Positions 26,400-35,332 of a DNA stretch of 64,000 bases are shown piece after piece. Made by a program: the position numbers and the translations under genes. Location of the stretch: assembly GCA_045539625.1 (NCBI GenBank), contig JAZQFS010000025.1:22785-86784 (forward strand), given 5' to 3'. The notes beneath the pieces were generated by a model. That model did no database searches, had not been told where the DNA came from, and worked only from the letters and a program-made list of their open reading frames with translations. Each line of letters opens with the position of its first letter. Position 1 is the first letter of the stretch. Source of the stretch: UMGS1387 sp045539625 (GTDB lineage Bacteria > Bacillota > Clostridia > Oscillospirales > CAG-382).

Positions 26400-27251
26400 T
26401 TATTCTACATTATTCTGTGCCGTATACAGCACCTTTGATATATCCTTTGATACCATTTCCTTGGTATACAAATACTTTGAAAACATCGTTATGCACAAAA
26501 ACACGTATGGAATTGTGTACAAAACAAACAAAAATCCAAGTGTAAACAGTGACAGCACAAAAAGAGGCATAAAGCTGAAAACAAGCTTAGTCATTTCTCT
26601 TTTTGAAGATGCACAGCAAACATTTGCCGTGAAAAAGCAATTGGTTATGCTTTCCTCAGGTCTTTCAACGGTAACATAAATTCCAACAAAAACTTTTGAT
26701 GAAAGAATTACGCCAACAGCCAAAAGCACCACATATGCCGTTTCCAGCAAAAGAAAAATTGCATCATATCCGAAAACCGACACAGTTCTGCCGAACATTC
26801 CCTGAGTATAATATGTGCCGTTGAAAATGCCAAGCGCTATTGCAGGAAGAAAATTCAGTATGCTTTTCCACACGGCATACAATGCTGTTTTATAGCTTCG
26901 CACCAGCATTTTCGGGCTTTCAAAAGCGAAAAACATATGGGAAAGCCTTGAGTTTTCGTTTTTCAACGCATTTACCTCAAAATTAAATATGCCGTACCCG
27001 ATAGGTACCATCACATAAAATGAGATGACATAAAACAGCGAAAACCACAGCACCGTAAGATACCTGTTATCTGTCAGAGTATAAAAAGCCGATGCAACGC
27101 CTGCACCGAACTGCATAAGTCCGAAATACACAGCACCTGCAATAAGAAAGGCAAACATATGGCTGATCCAATCACGGTACAAAAGCTTTCTTGCAGTTCG
27201 TTTGAAAAATCTGCGGCGTTTTCCGCAGGATTCGTAATACTGTTCAGTCAA
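26400..27251 (-). CDS. Multipass membrane protein of unknown function
   Basis: 283 aa with a basic cytoplasmic start (KRRRFFKRTARKLLYRDW) and about six hydrophobic segments. A loop with NALKNENSRLSHMFFAFESP separates the first three from the rest. The arrangement recalls DUF975-like membrane proteins, but I do not recognise it firmly. The start is TTG, 7 bases after AAGGAGG; an ATG five bases before it hits a stop at once. It lies between nagA and metG and is probably just cotranscribed. Confidence 0.7.
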   Translation of the reverse strand: MTEQYYESCGKRRRFFKRTARKLLYRDWISHMFAFLIAGAVYFGLMQFGAGVASAFYTLTDNRYLTVLWFSLFYVISFYVMVPIGYGIFNFEVNALKNENSRLSHMFFAFESPKMLVRSYKTALYAVWKSILNFLPAIALGIFNGTYYTQGMFGRTVSVFGYDAIFLLLETAYVVLLAVGVILSSKVFVGIYVTVERPEESITNCFFTANVCCASSKREMTKLVFSFMPLFVLSLFTLGFLFVLYTIPYVFLCITMFSKYLYTKEMVSKDISKVLYTAQNNVE

Positions 27252-27300
27252 GCATTTCCCTCCTTCGGCATTTTTTCTATTATTTGGATTTTTTCGGCAT

Positions 27301-28449
27301 TTATGCCTTATATACCGTATTTCCTTTGAAAAGCGTCATTTTTAAATTTCCGTCTTTATCAAAAATTACGGCATTTGCATCGTTGCCCGCTTTTACAAGG
27401 CGTTTTTCGGTATCAAGTCCCACGCAATTCATGGGATTTATACTTGCACACTTTACCGCCTCATCAAGGCTGACGAGAGCAAAATTCATATAATTCTTAA
27501 CGCCGTTGCAAAGACTGAGACTGCTTCCTGCAAGGCAGTTATATTCAACATTCATAATTTTGCCGTCTACAACCTGCTCCTTCATACCGCTTGAGCTTAA
27601 CACCGTTGTGCCCTCTTCACAGCCGCAAAGAAGAACGGAGTCTGTGATAAGCACCGCCTTGTCAGCACCCTTTGCCTTTGAAAACAGCTTTACCACCGTT
27701 TTATCAACGTGCACGCCGTCGCAGATTATTTCCGCATAAATGTCCTCTGCAAGCGCCGTTCCCAGAACGCCCGGTTCTCTGTGATGAAGAGGATTCATAC
27801 CGTTAAAGGTATGGGTTACACAGTTTGCGCCCTTTTCAATTGCCCCGTGACAAACCTCACTGCTTGCAACAGAGTGTCCCATTGTCACCTCAATGCCGTT
27901 TTGGGTGCAGAACTCAATAAATTCCATTGCACCTTCAAGCTCGGGAGCAACGGTAAATCTTACTTTAAGGTCGCCTGCTTCACGCAGTACAGCCTTTGCA
28001 AGACCTATATCGGGATTTCTGAGAAGTGCCTCATTATGTGCTCCTTTTCTTGCGGCACTTAGAAAAGGTCCTTCAATGTGAACACCCGATATTTCAAGCT
28101 TTGCCACCATTTCGCTTGCTTTCTTTATGTTCTTAACCGCCTCGATAACCCCTTCAAAGCTCATTGTTGCCGTTGTGGGAAACAGATAGTTTACACCGCA
28201 GGAAGAATACCAATCCTGCATTGATGCAATCTCTTGTGCTGTTGCCTGCGAGGAGTCAACAAGCTTTGCACCGTGGGTATGAATATCGCAAAGACCGCCG
28301 TAAAGTATGCCTCCGTCGGCATCTATAACTTCATCGGCGCAGCAAGGAATATTCTTTGTTATTTCCTTGAATTTTCCGTTTTCAATTACAACAACACTGT
28401 CTGCACTTGTATCATTGCAGCTGAGTTTCACATTTTTTATTACTGTCAT
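27301..28449 (-). CDS. nagA: N-acetylglucosamine-6-phosphate deacetylase
   Basis: 382-aa amidohydrolase that converts GlcNAc-6-phosphate to glucosamine-6-phosphate and acetate, in amino-sugar catabolism and wall recycling. Motifs: GLCDIHTHGA, HIEGPFLSAARKGAH, MGHSVAS, THTFNGMNPLHHREPG and the catalytic Asp in VLITDSV. Length is normal. AAGGCGGTG precedes ATG. No nagB is adjacent; it sits between pth and a membrane protein in a housekeeping operon. Confidence 0.95.
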   Translation of the reverse strand: MTVIKNVKLSCNDTSADSVVVIENGKFKEITKNIPCCADEVIDADGGILYGGLCDIHTHGAKLVDSSQATAQEIASMQDWYSSCGVNYLFPTTATMSFEGVIEAVKNIKKASEMVAKLEISGVHIEGPFLSAARKGAHNEALLRNPDIGLAKAVLREAGDLKVRFTVAPELEGAMEFIEFCTQNGIEVTMGHSVASSEVCHGAIEKGANCVTHTFNGMNPLHHREPGVLGTALAEDIYAEIICDGVHVDKTVVKLFSKAKGADKAVLITDSVLLCGCEEGTTVLSSSGMKEQVVDGKIMNVEYNCLAGSSLSLCNGVKNYMNFALVSLDEAVKCASINPMNCVGLDTEKRLVKAGNDANAVIFDKDGNLKMTLFKGNTVYKA

Positions 28450-28461
28450 AATTACACCGCC

Positions 28462-29085
28462 TTAGCTGTTAAAGCTGTTCATTGCCTTGTCCGTTTCGCC
28501 CTTATTCATGAGTATGAGAGCCTCACAGACATCGTCAAATCTTGCCGTAAGTGCTTTCATTTCGTCATCGGTAAAATGAGACAGCACCCAATCGGCAAGC
28601 ACCATTTCAGGATGAGGCTTTTTACCTACACCCATTTTAATTCTCTTGAATTCTTCCGTACCGAGGCACTCGATAATGGATTTTATCCCGTTATGACCGC
28701 CTGCACTTCCCTTTTTCTTAATTTTGAAGGTGCCCGGCTCAAAAGAAGTATCGTCAAAAACCACCGTAATATTTTCCACGGGAATTTTATAAAACTTTGC
28801 CGCCTTTGCAACCGCCGTTCCCGACAAATTCATAAAGGTCTGCGGAAGCATAAGGAGTGTTCTGTTACCGCCGACCACCGCTTCTCCCACAAGGGCATCG
28901 AATTTGGAGGTTGTAATGCTGCAATTCCACTTTTTCGATGCATAATCAAGGGTGAGAAAACCTGCGTTATGGCGGGTTGTCTTGTACTTATCACCGGGAT
29001 TGCCCAGTCCCACAATCATATGGGTTATGGGAGTTTTGGTATCCTCTTTTTTTTCAATTTTCTTAAAAAGGTCAAATATATCCAT
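28462..29085 (-). CDS. pth: Peptidyl-tRNA hydrolase
   Basis: 207-aa enzyme that frees tRNA from dropped-off peptidyl-tRNA. MIVGLGNPGDKYKTTRHNAGF contains the catalytic His; later come the conserved Asn in QTFMNLSG, and GSAGGHNGIKSI. An N-terminal extension of about 22 mostly charged residues (FKKIEKKEDTKT) precedes the usual start of the family. Located between mrnC and nagA. Confidence 0.95.
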   Translation of the reverse strand: MDIFDLFKKIEKKEDTKTPITHMIVGLGNPGDKYKTTRHNAGFLTLDYASKKWNCSITTSKFDALVGEAVVGGNRTLLMLPQTFMNLSGTAVAKAAKFYKIPVENITVVFDDTSFEPGTFKIKKKGSAGGHNGIKSIIECLGTEEFKRIKMGVGKKPHPEMVLADWVLSHFTDDEMKALTARFDDVCEALILMNKGETDKAMNSFNS

Positions 29086-29103
29086 GTTTTTTCTTTCTTA
29101 GAT

Positions 29104-29562
29104 TTAGAGTTTTTCATAGCCTTCCCCTTGAGGGGAAGCCTTTTGGGTACAAAACGCCATTTCAAACAGCTCTTTTGCTCTCAATATGTTACCCGAAACA
29201 TACAGATATCCCATAAGAGCCTCAAAGCCCGTGGCACGTCTGTATTGAATAAGCTCGCCGTGTTTGGGAGTAAAATGCGTCTTGGCATTACGCCCTCTCT
29301 TGAAAACACTCATTTCCTTTTCCGTCAGCTTGTCGAGAATACGTTCAATGCCGTCGCTCTGAGCTTCACAGGTAATAATCGCCTTTGAGGCACGTACAAG
29401 TGCCCCCGGCTTTACTTCTCCGCTGAAATTCAACACATAGTCTCTTGCAAAAAGCTCCATCACGGCATCGCCCATATACGCAAGTGCAAGTATGGGAAAG
29501 GTGTCGGGGTTTTTATCTTCTGCGAAAAAGCCTATCTGCGTTTTACTTACACTCTCTTCCAT
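29104..29562 (-). CDS. mrnC: Mini-ribonuclease III
   Basis: 152-aa RNase III catalytic domain without a double-strand RNA-binding domain; matures 23S rRNA in Firmicutes. The signature LAYMGDAVMELFARDYVL supplies the metal-site acidic residues, and RNAKTHFTPK and YRRATGFEALMGYLY follow. Overlaps the end of cysS by 16 bases; the cysS-mrnC pair is conserved in Firmicutes. Confidence 0.95.
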   Translation of the reverse strand: MEESVSKTQIGFFAEDKNPDTFPILALAYMGDAVMELFARDYVLNFSGEVKPGALVRASKAIITCEAQSDGIERILDKLTEKEMSVFKRGRNAKTHFTPKHGELIQYRRATGFEALMGYLYVSGNILRAKELFEMAFCTQKASPQGEGYEKL

Positions 29563-30995
29563 TTAGCACCCTGAGGAGTATCCTCAATAACAATACCTCT
29601 TGCTTTTAAGTCGTCTCTGATTTTATCGGCTGTTGCCCAATCCTTTGCCTTCTTTGCTTCGGCACGCTTGGCAACAAGTGCATCAATCTCGGCGTCCTCG
29701 TCGCTGTTTTCGCTCTCTTTAATTTCAAAGCCGAAGAGAGTGATAAGCTCCATATAGATTTCCTTAGCCTTTTCAAGGAACTCAAGGGAAAGGTTTTCAT
29801 TTGCAAGAGCCTTGTTTATATCACGTGTAAGCTCAAAGATTGCCGCAATACCGTCGGCTGTATTGAAGTCATAGTCAAGAGCTTCGCACATCTGTGTTCT
29901 TCTGCCCTCAAAGCCTTCAAGCAGTTTCTTTTCTTCCTCGGTAATTGCACCTGCACCGTTTTCCTTTGCAACCTTTATTCTGAAGGTGAGGTTTTCTTCA
30001 CAAGTATGGAATCTTTCAACGCTGGTTTTCGCCTGATTCATAGCTTCAACGCAGTAGTTGACAGGGCTTCTGTAATGAGCAGAGATAATGAAGAAGCGGA
30101 TAGCTTCGTAGCCGTAAACCTTTGCAACGTCTCTTACCTTAAAGGAAATGCCGCTCTTTGACATCTTCTGACCGTCGGTAAGAATGTATGCGTTATGAAG
30201 CCACATTTTTGTAAATGTAGTATCTGCGCAGCCCTTACAGTCATTGTAGCTTTCGGACTGAGCAATTTCGTTTTCGTGATGAGGGAATGCAAGGTCTTCT
30301 CCGCCTGCATGAATATCAATGTTATTGCCGAGATACTTTTTGCTCATCGCAGAACATTCGATATGCCAGCCCGGTCTTCCGTTACCCCAGGGAGATGCCC
30401 AATAAGGCTCGCCCGGCTTTGTTGCCTTCCATACAGCAAAGTCAAGGGGATCTTCCTTGATATCTGCAACGTCAATTCTTGCACCGCTGATAAGGTCATC
30501 AATATCCTTATGAGAAAGCTTGCCGTAGCCCTTGAACTTTCTTGTTCTGAAGTACACGTCATAATCTTCCTTTTCGGGATAGGGCTTTACTGCATAAGCA
30601 TAGCCGTTATCAACAAGAGTCTTTACGATGTCAATGATTTCATCGATATTTTCTGTTGCTCTCGGGTGATTTGTTGCAGGCTTTACACCAAGTCCCTTGG
30701 CATCGGTAAAGTATTCTGCAATGTACTTTTCCGCCACTTCCTTTACTGTTGTGCCTTCCTCGTTGGCACGCTTAATCATCTTGTCGTCGATGTCGGTAAA
30801 GTTCTGTGTAAAGTTTACCTTATAGCCTCTGTATTCAAGGTAACGTCTGAGAAAATCAAACACTACAAAGCATCTTGCGTTACCTACGTGGAAAAAGTCG
30901 TAAACGGTAGGTCCGCAGGCATACATCTTTACAGTTTCGCCGTCAAGGGGTTTGAGCTCTTCGTACTGTTTTGTCATTGTGTTGTATAATTTCAT
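29547..30995 (-). CDS. cysS: Cysteinyl-tRNA synthetase
   Basis: 482 aa. Zinc Cys in MYACGPTVYD (C27), HIGH-type HVGN at 36-39, HAGGEDLAFPHHENEIAQ and KMSKS in DGQKMSKSGI. Start ATG 30995, with GGAGAG 9 bases upstream; an in-frame ATG at 31046 lies inside a hairpin between cysE and cysS and has no ribosome site. No T-box is visible in the 60-base gap, so cysE-cysS expression probably depends on upstream control. Confidence 0.96.
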   Translation of the reverse strand: MKLYNTMTKQYEELKPLDGETVKMYACGPTVYDFFHVGNARCFVVFDFLRRYLEYRGYKVNFTQNFTDIDDKMIKRANEEGTTVKEVAEKYIAEYFTDAKGLGVKPATNHPRATENIDEIIDIVKTLVDNGYAYAVKPYPEKEDYDVYFRTRKFKGYGKLSHKDIDDLISGARIDVADIKEDPLDFAVWKATKPGEPYWASPWGNGRPGWHIECSAMSKKYLGNNIDIHAGGEDLAFPHHENEIAQSESYNDCKGCADTTFTKMWLHNAYILTDGQKMSKSGISFKVRDVAKVYGYEAIRFFIISAHYRSPVNYCVEAMNQAKTSVERFHTCEENLTFRIKVAKENGAGAITEEEKKLLEGFEGRRTQMCEALDYDFNTADGIAAIFELTRDINKALANENLSLEFLEKAKEIYMELITLFGFEIKESENSDEDAEIDALVAKRAEAKKAKDWATADKIRDDLKARGIVIEDTPQGAKWKRV

Positions 30996-31024
30996 ATTAT
31001 CTTCACTCTCCGTATTAATTCCAC

Positions 31025-31046
31025 GTGTCGATGGGGGCATCGACAC
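31025..31046 (-). other. Strong hairpin between cysE and cysS
   Basis: Perfect 9-bp stem GTGTCGATG/CATCGACAC with a 4-base loop. No T-run follows on either strand, so it is not a standard terminator. It may be an RNA processing or stabilising stem within the operon transcript (inference). Confidence 0.6.
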
Positions 31047-31054
31047 CTGCGATT

Positions 31055-31723
31055 TTATTGTTTATTCTCATTATCCTTCTCTGCCAGTTTTTTTTCAAGT
31101 GCCTCAATACGCATATAAAGCTTGCAAAGCTCCTGAGAAACAGGGTCGGGAATGTGAATCTGGTCAAGGTCGTTTTTAGCGGGACAGTCGGGATTCTGCT
31201 TTTTGCTTTTGCCCGTAAAAATCATTCTTGCGGGAACACCCACTGCCGTTGCTCCTTCGGGAACTGTATCAAGCACCACCGCACCTGCCGCAATTTTTGC
31301 GTTATCGCCAACAGTAAAAGGACCAAGCACCTTTGCACCTGAGCCTACCATTACGTTATTGCCCAAAGTCGGGTGACGCTTTCCCGTATCCTTACCTGTA
31401 CCGCCGAGGGTAACTCCCTGATAGATAGTGCAGTTATCACCCACAACCGCCGTTTCGCCGATAACAACGCCGCTTCCGTGGTCAATGAGAAGTCCCTTGC
31501 CTATAGTTGCTCCGGGGTGAATCTCAACGCCTGTCATAAAACGTGCAAACTGGCTTATCCAGCGTGCTATAAATTTCCTGTTATGCTTATAAAACCAATG
31601 GGCAAATCTATGGTAAATTACAGCATGAAGTCCCGAATAAAGAAAGAATATTTCCGCACCGCTTCTTGCAGCAGGGTCTCTTTCTTTAATGGAACGGATA
31701 TCATATCTCAGTCTATCAAACAC
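31055..31723 (-). CDS. cysE: Serine O-acetyltransferase
   Basis: 222-aa hexapeptide-repeat enzyme that makes O-acetylserine for cysteine synthesis. Conserved GVEIHPGATIGKGLLIDHG with catalytic Asp-His, VVIGETAVVGDNCTIYQGVTLGG, and HPTLGNNVMVGSGAKVLG. It is the short form without the large N-terminal domain, as is common in Firmicutes. The start is taken as GTG 31723, because an in-frame GTG at 31732 is itself part of the AGAGGTG ribosome site. Upstream of cysS. Confidence 0.95.
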   Translation of the reverse strand: MFDRLRYDIRSIKERDPAARSGAEIFFLYSGLHAVIYHRFAHWFYKHNRKFIARWISQFARFMTGVEIHPGATIGKGLLIDHGSGVVIGETAVVGDNCTIYQGVTLGGTGKDTGKRHPTLGNNVMVGSGAKVLGPFTVGDNAKIAAGAVVLDTVPEGATAVGVPARMIFTGKSKKQNPDCPAKNDLDQIHIPDPVSQELCKLYMRIEALEKKLAEKDNENKQ

Positions 31724-31736
31724 AGACAGCACCTCT

Positions 31737-32351
31737 TTAAATTGTAATGTATTTTTTGTATGCCATAATATACTGCATACCCGAATAAATGGTAAAGAAT
31801 ACCATTACCGCCATACAGACATATGTAAGAGGTGTACACGCCGCAAAGTTTTCAAGTCCCAGAGCCGAGAAGATTACAGGCTCCAAAATAAGAAGCTCAA
31901 CAAATATGCACTGAGAAAATGTCTTGATTTTACCCGGCATTGCCGCCGCAATAACAACCTTTTCGCCTGTTACCGCAATAAGTCTTATACCGCTTACAGC
32001 AAGCTCTCTGAAAATAGTTATTGCAGTAGCAAGAACAAGCCACAGTCTCATATTATCATAAACATAAATGCCCGCCATAAGTGCGCCGATAACCATAAAC
32101 TTATCTGCAAGAGGATCCATAAATTTACCGAAGCTTGTTACAAGGTTATTCTTTCTTGCTATTTTGCCGTCAACAAAGTCTGTTATTGCAGCACCCAAGA
32201 AAAGCACGGCAGATACTATGTAAAGTGCAAGTCTTACTCCATCGCTTTCCGTATTTTTGGTAAGCATCATACTTACCATAAACAGCGGTACCATAACGAT
32301 TCTGATTATCGTAAGCTTATTGGGAAGATTCATATTTTTAAAAGCATTCAT
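31737..32351 (-). CDS. pgsA: CDP-diacylglycerol-glycerol-3-phosphate 3-phosphatidyltransferase
   Basis: 204-aa membrane enzyme making phosphatidylglycerol phosphate. The CDP-alcohol phosphotransferase motif runs DFVDGKIARKNNLVTSFGKF then MDPLADK. About five hydrophobic segments. ATG 32351 with AAGGAC about 10 bases upstream is preferred over ATG 32333 and over an upstream in-frame start at 32375. Follows rimO, a common clostridial pair. Confidence 0.94.
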   Translation of the reverse strand: MNAFKNMNLPNKLTIIRIVMVPLFMVSMMLTKNTESDGVRLALYIVSAVLFLGAAITDFVDGKIARKNNLVTSFGKFMDPLADKFMVIGALMAGIYVYDNMRLWLVLATAITIFRELAVSGIRLIAVTGEKVVIAAAMPGKIKTFSQCIFVELLILEPVIFSALGLENFAACTPLTYVCMAVMVFFTIYSGMQYIMAYKKYITI

Positions 32352-32367
32352 TTTCAAAGCCGTCCTT

Positions 32368-33720
32368 TCACACAATTACTTCGCCAAGAAGGTCATAGTC
32401 CAAAACCTCTGTGATTTTTACGTTTACAAACTCACCCTCGCCGATTTTTCTGGCTTTGGATGAAAAATAAACCTTGCCGTCAATTTCCGGGCTGTCATAT
32501 TTACTTCTGCCGAAATACACGCCCGATGCCTTGTCATAGCCCTCGCAAAGCACCTCAAGCACCTTGCCTACCTGCTTTTGGTTGAATTTTTCGTGAATAT
32601 CAAACTGATTCTGCATCAAAGAATCGTATCTTCTCTGCTTTGTCTTTTCCGAAACTATTCCTTCCTTGATGTTCGCCGCAGGTGTTCCCTCCTCGCAGGA
32701 AAATTGGAAAACGCCAAGACGTTCAAACTTTACTTCCTTTAAAAACTCCGCAATTTCCGCAAACTCCTTGTTGCCTTCACCCGGAAAGCCCACTATTACC
32801 GTTGAACGTATTGCAATTCCCGGAACATTGTCACGAAGCAGCTTTATTCTTTCTCTTATTAGCTCGCCGTTTCCTCTGCGGTTCATAAGCTTTAAAACCT
32901 TATCGGAAATATGCTGAATGGGAAGGTCAACGTATTTTACGATTTTGTCTTCCTCGGCAATGGTCTTTACAAGCTCTTGTGTAATCTCTTCGGGATAACA
33001 GTAAAGAATTCTAATCCACTTGATACCGTCAATCTTACAAAGCTCACGAAGAAGCTTATCAAGGCTGTAGGTGCCGTACAAATCAAGACCGTAACGTGTG
33101 GTATCCTGCGAAACAAGAATAATTTCCTTTGCCCCCAGCGACACCATTTCCTTTGCTTCCGCAATTATATCCTCCATAGGTCTGCTTCTGAATTTACCTC
33201 GAAGATACGGAATGATACAGTAGGTACATCTGTTATCACAGCCCTCGGATATTTTAATATATACGGAATACTCGGGAGTTGTCACAACTCTGTCGCCGCC
33301 CATGGGTGAGTTCTCGGGAAGTGTTACGCAGCTGTACTTTGGCTTTTCTCTGTTTCCGCCGTTTTCGTATGCGTACTTTACCGCTTCTGCGATTTTTTCT
33401 ATATCGCCCACACCGACTATTGCGTCAACCTCAGGCATAAGCTCGAAAATCTCTTCTTTATATCTCTGAGCAAGACAGCCTGTTACAACTATTCCCTTCA
33501 GATGTCTGTTTTCTCTCAGCCATGCAACGTCAAGAATTGTTTCAATTGCTTCCTGCTTTGCACTTTCGATAAAAGCACAGGTGTTGACAACCACGACGTC
33601 TGCATGAATATCTTCTTCAACAATCTCTATATCGTTTTTCAACAGCACTGCCAGCATCACTTCGGAGTCAAGCAAGTTCTTTGGACAGCCCAGTGACACA
33701 AATGCACACTTTATGCTCAT
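32368..33720 (-). CDS. rimO: Ribosomal protein S12 methylthiotransferase
   Basis: 450-aa radical-SAM enzyme that adds a methylthio group to the conserved aspartate of S12. The N-terminal cluster domain begins FVSLGCPKNLLDSE and has NTCAF and TGCLAQRY; the radical-SAM motif is CDNRCTYC; a C-terminal TRAM domain closes the protein. The start is ATG 33720, 7 bases after AAAGGA; the open frame further upstream has no support and crosses the promoter. First gene of a twelve-gene minus-strand run. Confidence 0.96.
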   Translation of the reverse strand: MSIKCAFVSLGCPKNLLDSEVMLAVLLKNDIEIVEEDIHADVVVVNTCAFIESAKQEAIETILDVAWLRENRHLKGIVVTGCLAQRYKEEIFELMPEVDAIVGVGDIEKIAEAVKYAYENGGNREKPKYSCVTLPENSPMGGDRVVTTPEYSVYIKISEGCDNRCTYCIIPYLRGKFRSRPMEDIIAEAKEMVSLGAKEIILVSQDTTRYGLDLYGTYSLDKLLRELCKIDGIKWIRILYCYPEEITQELVKTIAEEDKIVKYVDLPIQHISDKVLKLMNRRGNGELIRERIKLLRDNVPGIAIRSTVIVGFPGEGNKEFAEIAEFLKEVKFERLGVFQFSCEEGTPAANIKEGIVSEKTKQRRYDSLMQNQFDIHEKFNQKQVGKVLEVLCEGYDKASGVYFGRSKYDSPEIDGKVYFSSKARKIGEGEFVNVKITEVLDYDLLGEVIV

Positions 33721-33771
33721 GTTTATTTCCTTTCTGTAAACATAATTACCCTTTTTAAAACTTTTCATTAT

Positions 33772-33800
33772 ATCATACCACAATTCAAAGAAAAATTCAA
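33772..33800 (-). promoter_or_regulatory. Promoter of the rimO-led operon
   Basis: Minus strand: TTGAAT, 17-bp spacer, TATGAT, about 50 bases before rimO. Confidence 0.7.
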
Positions 33801-33965
33801 GTACAAAATAAATATATTTGAATATTTTTGAAAAATAAAGCTTTTGCAAAATCGTTGTAACCGTCAACAATTTTTGCGGTATTAACTTTACAGAAACAAA
33901 AAACAAGCTCTTTTCAAAGAAAAACATCATACAATCATTCCAAAAGTAAGAAAGGAAGATATATT

Positions 33966-34508
33966 ATGAGCATAAAGAACAGACGCATATACATACTGTT
34001 AACAAGCTTCCGTGACACAGGCTCAAGGCTTCTGCGTGCCTTTACAGGCTGCCGTCACACACATGCTTCAATAGGTCTTGAAGAGGATATGAACACCTTT
34101 TACAGCTTTGTATACAGAGGCTTTATAGTTGAAAAGCTGGGAAGATACTTAAAGCCCGACTCCAAGCCCTACAAATGCCGTCTTTACGAGCTTAAGGTTA
34201 CGGAAAAGGTTTACAATGCGGTAAAGGACGTAATCGAGGGGTTTAAAAATCTGAAAAGCAGACTGTCATATTCAAAGCTGGGTGTTGCCATGTGCTTATT
34301 TAAAATCCCTTACAGAAAAAAATTCAGCTACTTCTGTTCCCAGTTTGTTGCAGAAACCCTCAGACGCTCAAAAGCTGCAAAGCTGAGCCGTGACAGCTCG
34401 CTGTATTTTCCCGAGGATTTACCTGCAATATCGGGACTCCGACTTTTATTTTCAGGCAATCACAGGGAACTGTTCAACAAATACTGTGTAAGTCTGAGTA
34501 TTGTGTAA
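33966..34508 (+). CDS. Putative permuted NlpC/P60-like (YiiX-type) cysteine hydrolase
   Basis: 180 aa with no signal peptide. A His-containing strand (CRHTHASIGL) comes first and a Cys motif (YFCSQFVAETL) comes later, the order found in circularly permuted papain-like NlpC/P60 proteins of the YiiX/YebB type, some of which act on acyl or amide bonds. A function on lipids or wall peptides is only a guess. AAGGAAG precedes ATG. Its first four codons are identical to those of the divergent rimO, probably by chance. Confidence 0.6.
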   Translation: MSIKNRRIYILLTSFRDTGSRLLRAFTGCRHTHASIGLEEDMNTFYSFVYRGFIVEKLGRYLKPDSKPYKCRLYELKVTEKVYNAVKDVIEGFKNLKSRLSYSKLGVAMCLFKIPYRKKFSYFCSQFVAETLRRSKAAKLSRDSSLYFPEDLPAISGLRLLFSGNHRELFNKYCVSLSIV

Positions 34509-34543
34509 AAACTCTTCATTTGCAATACCCCTTTATCTGGGAC

Positions 34544-34570
34544 AGCCGCCATGGTGCGGCTTCTTTTTTT
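34544..34570 (+). terminator. Intrinsic terminator
   Basis: Stem AGCCGC/GCGGCT around CATGGT, then TCTTTTTTT. Confidence 0.85.
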
Positions 34571-34610
34571 ATCCTATATGTAAACAATAGCCGCACAAGC
34601 AAATTAATAC

Positions 34611-34639
34611 TTGAAATTGTCTTAAATTTGTGATATAAT
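34611..34639 (+). promoter_or_regulatory. Promoter of the secreted-protein/SpoIID-like operon
   Basis: TTGAAA, 17-bp spacer, perfect TATAAT with a TGn extended -10; 35 bases before the start codon. Confidence 0.85.
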
Positions 34640-34673
34640 TGCTGTGTATCAATGAAAATAAGGATGTGATTCT

Positions 34674-35165
34674 TTGAAGAAAACACGTTTAATTGCTGTT
34701 TTTTCAAGCGTTTTACTTGGCACGGCGCTCTGCTTTGCTGCAGGAAGTGCCATTGCCTCTACCGACACAGACCCGTTAATTACATTGAGCTATCTTGAAA
34801 AGGTGGCATTTCCAAAATTTAAAGAGGATGTTCTTGCCTCAGTTCCAAAGCCCGAAACGCCTGCACCTGCAGTTACCGAAAATGCAAGTGCTTCATACAA
34901 GGTTATCGAGGTGCTTAAGGATCAGACAGTGCTTGCAGGCTCTGTATGCGAAATTATTGTTCGTCCCGGAAGCAATGCCGTATGTGTATCTCCCTTTGAG
35001 GATCAGGGTATTGCGGACATAACCTTAGGCAACGAAATACTGAACGGTGTGGAAATTCCCGTCAACTCCTACTGTGTAATTCCAAGAGGCGGCGACGGAA
35101 GAGGCATCAAGGTTTTAAGCGAAAAAGCATATATAATGATTAGAGGTGACTATACAATTGGCTAA
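34674..35165 (+). CDS. Secreted protein of unknown function
   Basis: 163 aa. It starts with TTG behind AAGGATG. Residues 1-29 form a signal peptide (basic MKKTR, hydrophobic core, AGSAIAS). A Pro-rich stretch (PKPETPAPAV) links to a C-terminal domain of about 90 residues with two Cys and a CEIIVRPGSNAV segment. I do not recognise the family. It is the first gene of a unit with a membrane microprotein and a SpoIID-type protein, which points to the cell envelope or sporulation. Confidence 0.75.
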   Translation: MKKTRLIAVFSSVLLGTALCFAAGSAIASTDTDPLITLSYLEKVAFPKFKEDVLASVPKPETPAPAVTENASASYKVIEVLKDQTVLAGSVCEIIVRPGSNAVCVSPFEDQGIADITLGNEILNGVEIPVNSYCVIPRGGDGRGIKVLSEKAYIMIRGDYTIG

Positions 35166-35265
35166 CAAGAAGAAGGACTCAAAGAAAATGGCTGTAAGAG
35201 TAATTGCAATAGTTCTTGCCGCTTTGTTTGTACTTGGCGGTATAGCTGCAATTCTCCCCTACTAA
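35158..35265 (+). CDS. 35-residue membrane microprotein
   Basis: TTG start 8 bases after AGAGGTGA, overlapping the end of the secreted-protein gene by 8 bases. The peptide has a Lys-rich N terminus (ANKKKDSKKM) followed by one hydrophobic segment (VIAIVLAALFVLGGIAAI) and ends LPY. The layout resembles small DUF4044-like single-pass peptides, but I cannot assign it. The ribosome site, overlap and positive-inside topology make it a real gene. Confidence 0.65.
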   Translation: MANKKKDSKKMAVRVIAIVLAALFVLGGIAAILPY

Positions 35266-35280
35266 GCTGCATACTATTTA

Positions 35281-35313
35281 CGGCGCATGGTCTTAAATCA
35301 AGGTTATGCGCCG
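35281..35313 (+). repeat. Inverted repeat before the SpoIID-like gene
   Basis: CGGCGCAT and ATGCGCCG, 8 bp, 17-base loop; no T-run follows, so it is not a terminator. It ends about 20 bases before the next start codon. Confidence 0.5.
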
Positions 35314-35332
35314 AAAAATTCAAGGAGATTAT

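Noticed and set aside
30995..31054. T-box leader for cysS
   Set aside because: The gap is only about 60 bases and has no GGTGGNACCGCG-type T-box sequence; only a symmetric hairpin is present.
33721..33930. N-terminal extension of RimO
   Set aside because: The extra frame crosses the promoter, is AT-rich low-complexity sequence, and the AAAGGA ribosome site points to ATG 33720.
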